Assembly (NCBI RefSeq): GCF_030705305.1
Contig: NZ_JAUZEE010000004.1
Location: 186,001-250,000, forward strand
Direction of reading: 5' to 3'
Length of the DNA stretch: 64,000 bases
From: Leptothrix discophora
GTDB lineage: Bacteria; Pseudomonadota; Gammaproteobacteria; Burkholderiales; Burkholderiaceae_C
Made by a program: the position numbers and the translations under genes
Notes under the pieces: model-generated
What the model was told of the DNA's origin: nothing
Seen by the model: only the letters and a program-made list of their open reading frames with translations
The model's database searches: none
Shown: one piece after another, positions 61,112-64,000 of the stretch
Position numbering within the stretch: position 1 is the first letter of the stretch
How the letters are laid out: each line of letters opens with the position of its first letter

Positions 61112-61468
61112 TCAGCTGCCCAGGTACTCGACCTCGAACACCAGCGTGGCGTTCGGCGGGATGACGCCGCCGGCGCCGCGGGCGCCGTAACCCAGTTCGG
61201 CGGGGATCAACAGCACGCGGGTGCCGCCGACCTGCATGCCGGCAACGCCCTCGTCCCAGCCGCGGATCACCATGCCGGCGCCGAGGTGGAAGCGGAAGGG
61301 CTGGCCGCGGTCCTTGCTGGAGTCGAACTTGCGGCCCCGGCCGTTGGCCTGGGTCGGGTCGTGCAGCCAGCCGGTGTAATGCACGGTCACTTGCTGACCG
61401 GCGGTCGCGGTGCTGCCGCTGCCGACGACGGTGTCTTCGTACTGCAGGCCACTGGCGGTGGTGTTCAT
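61112..61468 (-). CDS. FKBP-type peptidyl-prolyl cis-trans isomerase
   Basis: A 118-residue minimal FKBP12-like domain: VTVHYTGWLHD, FDSSKDRGQPFRFHLGAGMVIRGWDEGVAGMQVGG, LIPAELGYGARGAGGVIPPNATLVFEVEYL. All pocket positions (Tyr, Phe, Asp, Trp, Tyr) are present. No signal peptide, so cytoplasmic. The ATG at 61468 gives MNTTASGLQYED. It is the first chromosomal gene to the right of the island. Confidence 0.95.
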   Translation of the reverse strand: MNTTASGLQYEDTVVGSGSTATAGQQVTVHYTGWLHDPTQANGRGRKFDSSKDRGQPFRFHLGAGMVIRGWDEGVAGMQVGGTRVLLIPAELGYGARGAGGVIPPNATLVFEVEYLGS

Positions 61469-61571
61469 GGAGGCGCCTTTCTTCGCAAAAGAGGGCGCGA
61501 TGATGCCACCGTGCCTCGCTGTCACCCGGTCCGGCCGAACCGGGCTCACACCGGCTCGCGGACCCACGCGA

Positions 61572-62483
61572 TCAGTCCGGCCAGCGTTGCGCGCGCCAGG
61601 CCTCGCAAGCGGCAGCCAGGGTGTCGGCGACGCCGTCCGTGTCACGCAGAACCAGCCCCAGCACCGATGCCGCCCGCCGGAGGGCCTGCACCGGGTCCGC
61701 CAGATCCAGCGGCGCGGCCCCGTTCTGCTTGGACAGCTTGGCACCATCGGCGGCCAGCACCAGCGGCGTGTGCAGGTAGCGCGGCGTGGGCAGGCCGAGC
61801 GCGCGCTGCAGCAGGATCTGGCGGGCGGTGTTGTCGGTCAGGTCGGCCCCGCGCACGACGTCGCTGATGCCCTGCTCGGCGTCGTCCACGACCACCGCCA
61901 GCTGGTAGGCCCAGAGGCCGTCGGCGCGCCGCAGCACGAAGTCGCCGACCGCCTCTTCCACCACCTGCCGCTGCGGGCCGAGCCGGCGGTCGTCCCAGGC
62001 GATCTCGACGCCGCCGCCGGCCCGACCGGTGTGCAGGCGCCAGGCCCGCGCCGGACGGCCGGCCAGGCCACCGCGCTCCGGTCGGCAGGTGCCGGGATAG
62101 GGCCGTTCGCCATGTCGTTCATGGACCCAGCCGGCCTGCGCGGCAGCCGCCTCGATGTCCTTGCGAGTGCAGGCGCAGGGATAGGCCAGGCCGGCGGCCA
62201 CCAGCTGTTCCAGCGCGCCTGCATAGGCCGCACCGCGGCGGGACTGCCACCACGGTGGCTCGTCGCCGACCAGGCCGCAGCGGTCGAGCTGTCGCAGGAT
62301 GTCCTCGGCGGCGGCCTCGCTGCAGCGCGGTCGGTCGACGTCCTCGATGCGGACACGCCAGCTGCCGCCGCGGCTGCGGGCGTCCAGCCATGAGGCCAGC
62401 GCGGCCACCAGCGATCCGGCATGCAGCGGACCGGTCGGCGACGGCGCGAAGCGGCCGTGCACCGGCCGGTCCGGGCGGTTCAC
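61572..62483 (-). CDS. gluQ: Glutamyl-Q tRNA(Asp) synthetase
   Basis: A 303-residue GluRS paralogue that attaches glutamate to queuosine at position 34 of tRNA-Asp. HIGH-like [19 protein letters not shown], a zinc-type Cys set ([13 protein letters not shown]) and the KLSKQN loop are present. It lacks the anticodon-binding domain of full GluRS, as expected. The start is taken as the GTG at 62483, whose bases overlap the LysR gene stop (GTGA), so the two are coupled. Confidence 0.93.
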   Translation of the reverse strand: MNRPDRPVHGRFAPSPTGPLHAGSLVAALASWLDARSRGGSWRVRIEDVDRPRCSEAAAEDILRQLDRCGLVGDEPPWWQSRRGAAYAGALEQLVAAGLAYPCACTRKDIEAAAAQAGWVHERHGERPYPGTCRPERGGLAGRPARAWRLHTGRAGGGVEIAWDDRRLGPQRQVVEEAVGDFVLRRADGLWAYQLAVVVDDAEQGISDVVRGADLTDNTARQILLQRALGLPTPRYLHTPLVLAADGAKLSKQNGAAPLDLADPVQALRRAASVLGLVLRDTDGVADTLAAACEAWRAQRWPD

Positions 62484-63607
62484 AGGACCAGGCCGGCGTG
62501 CTGTTCGAGCAGCGCCTTGCGCGTCGTCGGTCGTTCGAGCTGGGCCAGCCACCAGGTCAGGCCACGGCCCTGCGCCGCGCTGCGTCGCCAGGCGTAGTGG
62601 AGCTGGATCTCGCGGGCGCTGTCCTCGGTCTCCAGCACGACCAGACGACCGGCCTCGGCATGGCGGCGCACCAGGTTCTCCGGCAGGCGACCGCAACCCA
62701 GGCCCCGCAGCTGGGCTTCGACCTTGGCGGCCAGCGATGGCACGGTCAGCACGTCCTGGCCGGCCTGCACGCCGACGGTGACCGGCTCGAAGCGCTGCGC
62801 GGTGTCGGCGATGGCGACGATGCGATGGCGCGCGATGGTCTCCCAGCTCACCGGCTGCTGCTCGCGCGCGAGCGGGTGATGCGGCGCGACGGCCAGCACC
62901 ATGTGCAGCTCGCCCAGCGGTGCGGTCTGGATGTCGTCCAGCGCCGACGCTTTCGGCGCGACGCCGATGGCGAGGTCGGCCTGGCCGGTCACCAGCGCCT
63001 CCCAGGTGCCGGCGAGCACCTCGCTGCGCAGCTTCAGGCGGGTCGGCGGACAGGTCGACAGCGGCAGGTGGACCGCGCCGGCATGGGCCGGTGCGCGCTC
63101 GGGCAGCGCATCCCGGATCGGCTCGATGGTCTGGGCGTAGAAGGCGTCGATGAGGTCGAACAGCGCGGCCGGCGCGATGATGTTGTCGACCGCGATGGCC
63201 AGCTCGGCCTCCCAGCCGGTGGCCACGCGCTGGACCCGGTTGGCGACGGCGTCGATCTGCTGCAGCAGGCGGCGGCCCTCGCGCAGCAACTCGTGGCCGG
63301 CGGGTGTCAGCTGGGCCTGGCGCGAGCGGCGGTCGAACAGCAGCGCGTCGAGCGCCTCCTCGAGCTGGCGCACGCTGTAGGTCAGCGCCGACGGCACCTT
63401 GCCCAGTTCGCGCGCGGCCGCGGCAAAGCTGCCGGTGCGGGCGATGGTGTCCATCATCTCGAGGGCTTCGGGGGTGAGGGCGAGTCGGCGTTGGGGCGCG
63501 GTCACTGCGGCTGCGATCGGGGTCGTGGCAGGTGGAACGGGTGACGACCGATGGGTCGTCGGAGCGGGCGAGCCGGGGCTCACTTCAAGCCGCTTGAATG
63601 ATGCCAT
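62480..63607 (-). CDS. LysR-family transcriptional regulator
   Basis: Up to 375 residues. The HTH ([39 protein letters not shown]) begins only at about residue 47, so the Pro/Thr-rich first 40 residues are an odd extension; a GTG near 63505 would give a normal N terminus. The C-terminal LysR substrate domain is complete ([31 protein letters not shown]). Divergent from the pirin gene, which it may control, and overlapping gluQ at its 3' end. Confidence 0.88.
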   Translation of the reverse strand: MASFKRLEVSPGSPAPTTHRSSPVPPATTPIAAAVTAPQRRLALTPEALEMMDTIARTGSFAAAARELGKVPSALTYSVRQLEEALDALLFDRRSRQAQLTPAGHELLREGRRLLQQIDAVANRVQRVATGWEAELAIAVDNIIAPAALFDLIDAFYAQTIEPIRDALPERAPAHAGAVHLPLSTCPPTRLKLRSEVLAGTWEALVTGQADLAIGVAPKASALDDIQTAPLGELHMVLAVAPHHPLAREQQPVSWETIARHRIVAIADTAQRFEPVTVGVQAGQDVLTVPSLAAKVEAQLRGLGCGRLPENLVRRHAEAGRLVVLETEDSAREIQLHYAWRRSAAQGRGLTWWLAQLERPTTRKALLEQHAGLVL

Positions 63608-63671
63608 CACGCCGGCTCAGACCTGGACGGGGCGCAACTGGCCATGATCGAGCCATCCAACGGAGAGTCCC

Positions 63672-64000
<329 letters not shown>

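Overview
The window is a dense, GC-rich (about 70 % by eye) stretch of bacterial chromosome. Gene order and protein types point to a betaproteobacterium of the order Burkholderiales, most like the Leptothrix/Sphaerotilus/Rubrivivax group. Supporting this are the DUF721-M23 peptidase-secA-argJ block, yicC-gmk-rpoZ-spoT with a 67-residue omega subunit, the Ser/Thr kinase-PP2C-rph-rdgB-hemW block, and a DUF3683-type giant FAD/Fe-S oxidoreductase. This placement is inference from gene content; no rRNA or marker comparison was possible.

Left part (1-16000): the 3' end of a proline-rich membrane protein; a 1315-residue FAD/4Fe-4S/CCG oxidoreductase; a complete ugpB-ugpA-ugpE-ugpC-ugpQ glycerol-3-phosphate/glycerophosphodiester uptake operon with a near-consensus Pho box upstream, extended by a translationally coupled CaiB-type CoA-transferase; then a 1231-residue type-I-secreted RTX/VCBS protein with a Val/Pro/Ala linker.

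Centre (16000-48040) is housekeeping: argJ, secA, an M23 peptidase, a DUF721 protein, an acyl desaturase, rsmB-purN, trpS, a DUF3717/DUF1289 protein, two response regulators (one HTH-pseudoreceiver), greB, spoT, rpoZ, gmk, yicC, the kinase/phosphatase pair, rph, rdgB, hemW, cheR-cheD-cheB, a GGDEF-MinD-truncated haemoglobin operon, a Smr protein, radC, an SlpA-type FKBP, ispH, serS and tRNA-Ser(CGA).

Island (48028-61003): a 12.9-kb element sits in the 3' end of tRNA-Ser(CGA). It is bounded by 56-bp direct repeats with two mismatches, which duplicate the tRNA 3' end plus its terminator hairpin. It carries an AbiEi/AbiEii type IV toxin-antitoxin pair with a palindromic operator, a MOBP-like relaxase with an RHH-type accessory protein, an IncP-like nic sequence, an orphan ParB, a decayed IS5-type transposase, a four-gene operon (two coupled signal-peptide-bearing YD/RHS proteins, a small two-TM protein and a HEMTH putative metallopeptidase), and a P4-type tyrosine integrase next to the right repeat. 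This layout fits an integrative and mobilizable element whose cargo is a split RHS polymorphic-toxin-like operon. It is the most novel part of the window.

Right flank (61004-64000): an FKBP isomerase, gluQ, a LysR regulator overlapping gluQ, and a divergent pirin gene cut by the window end.
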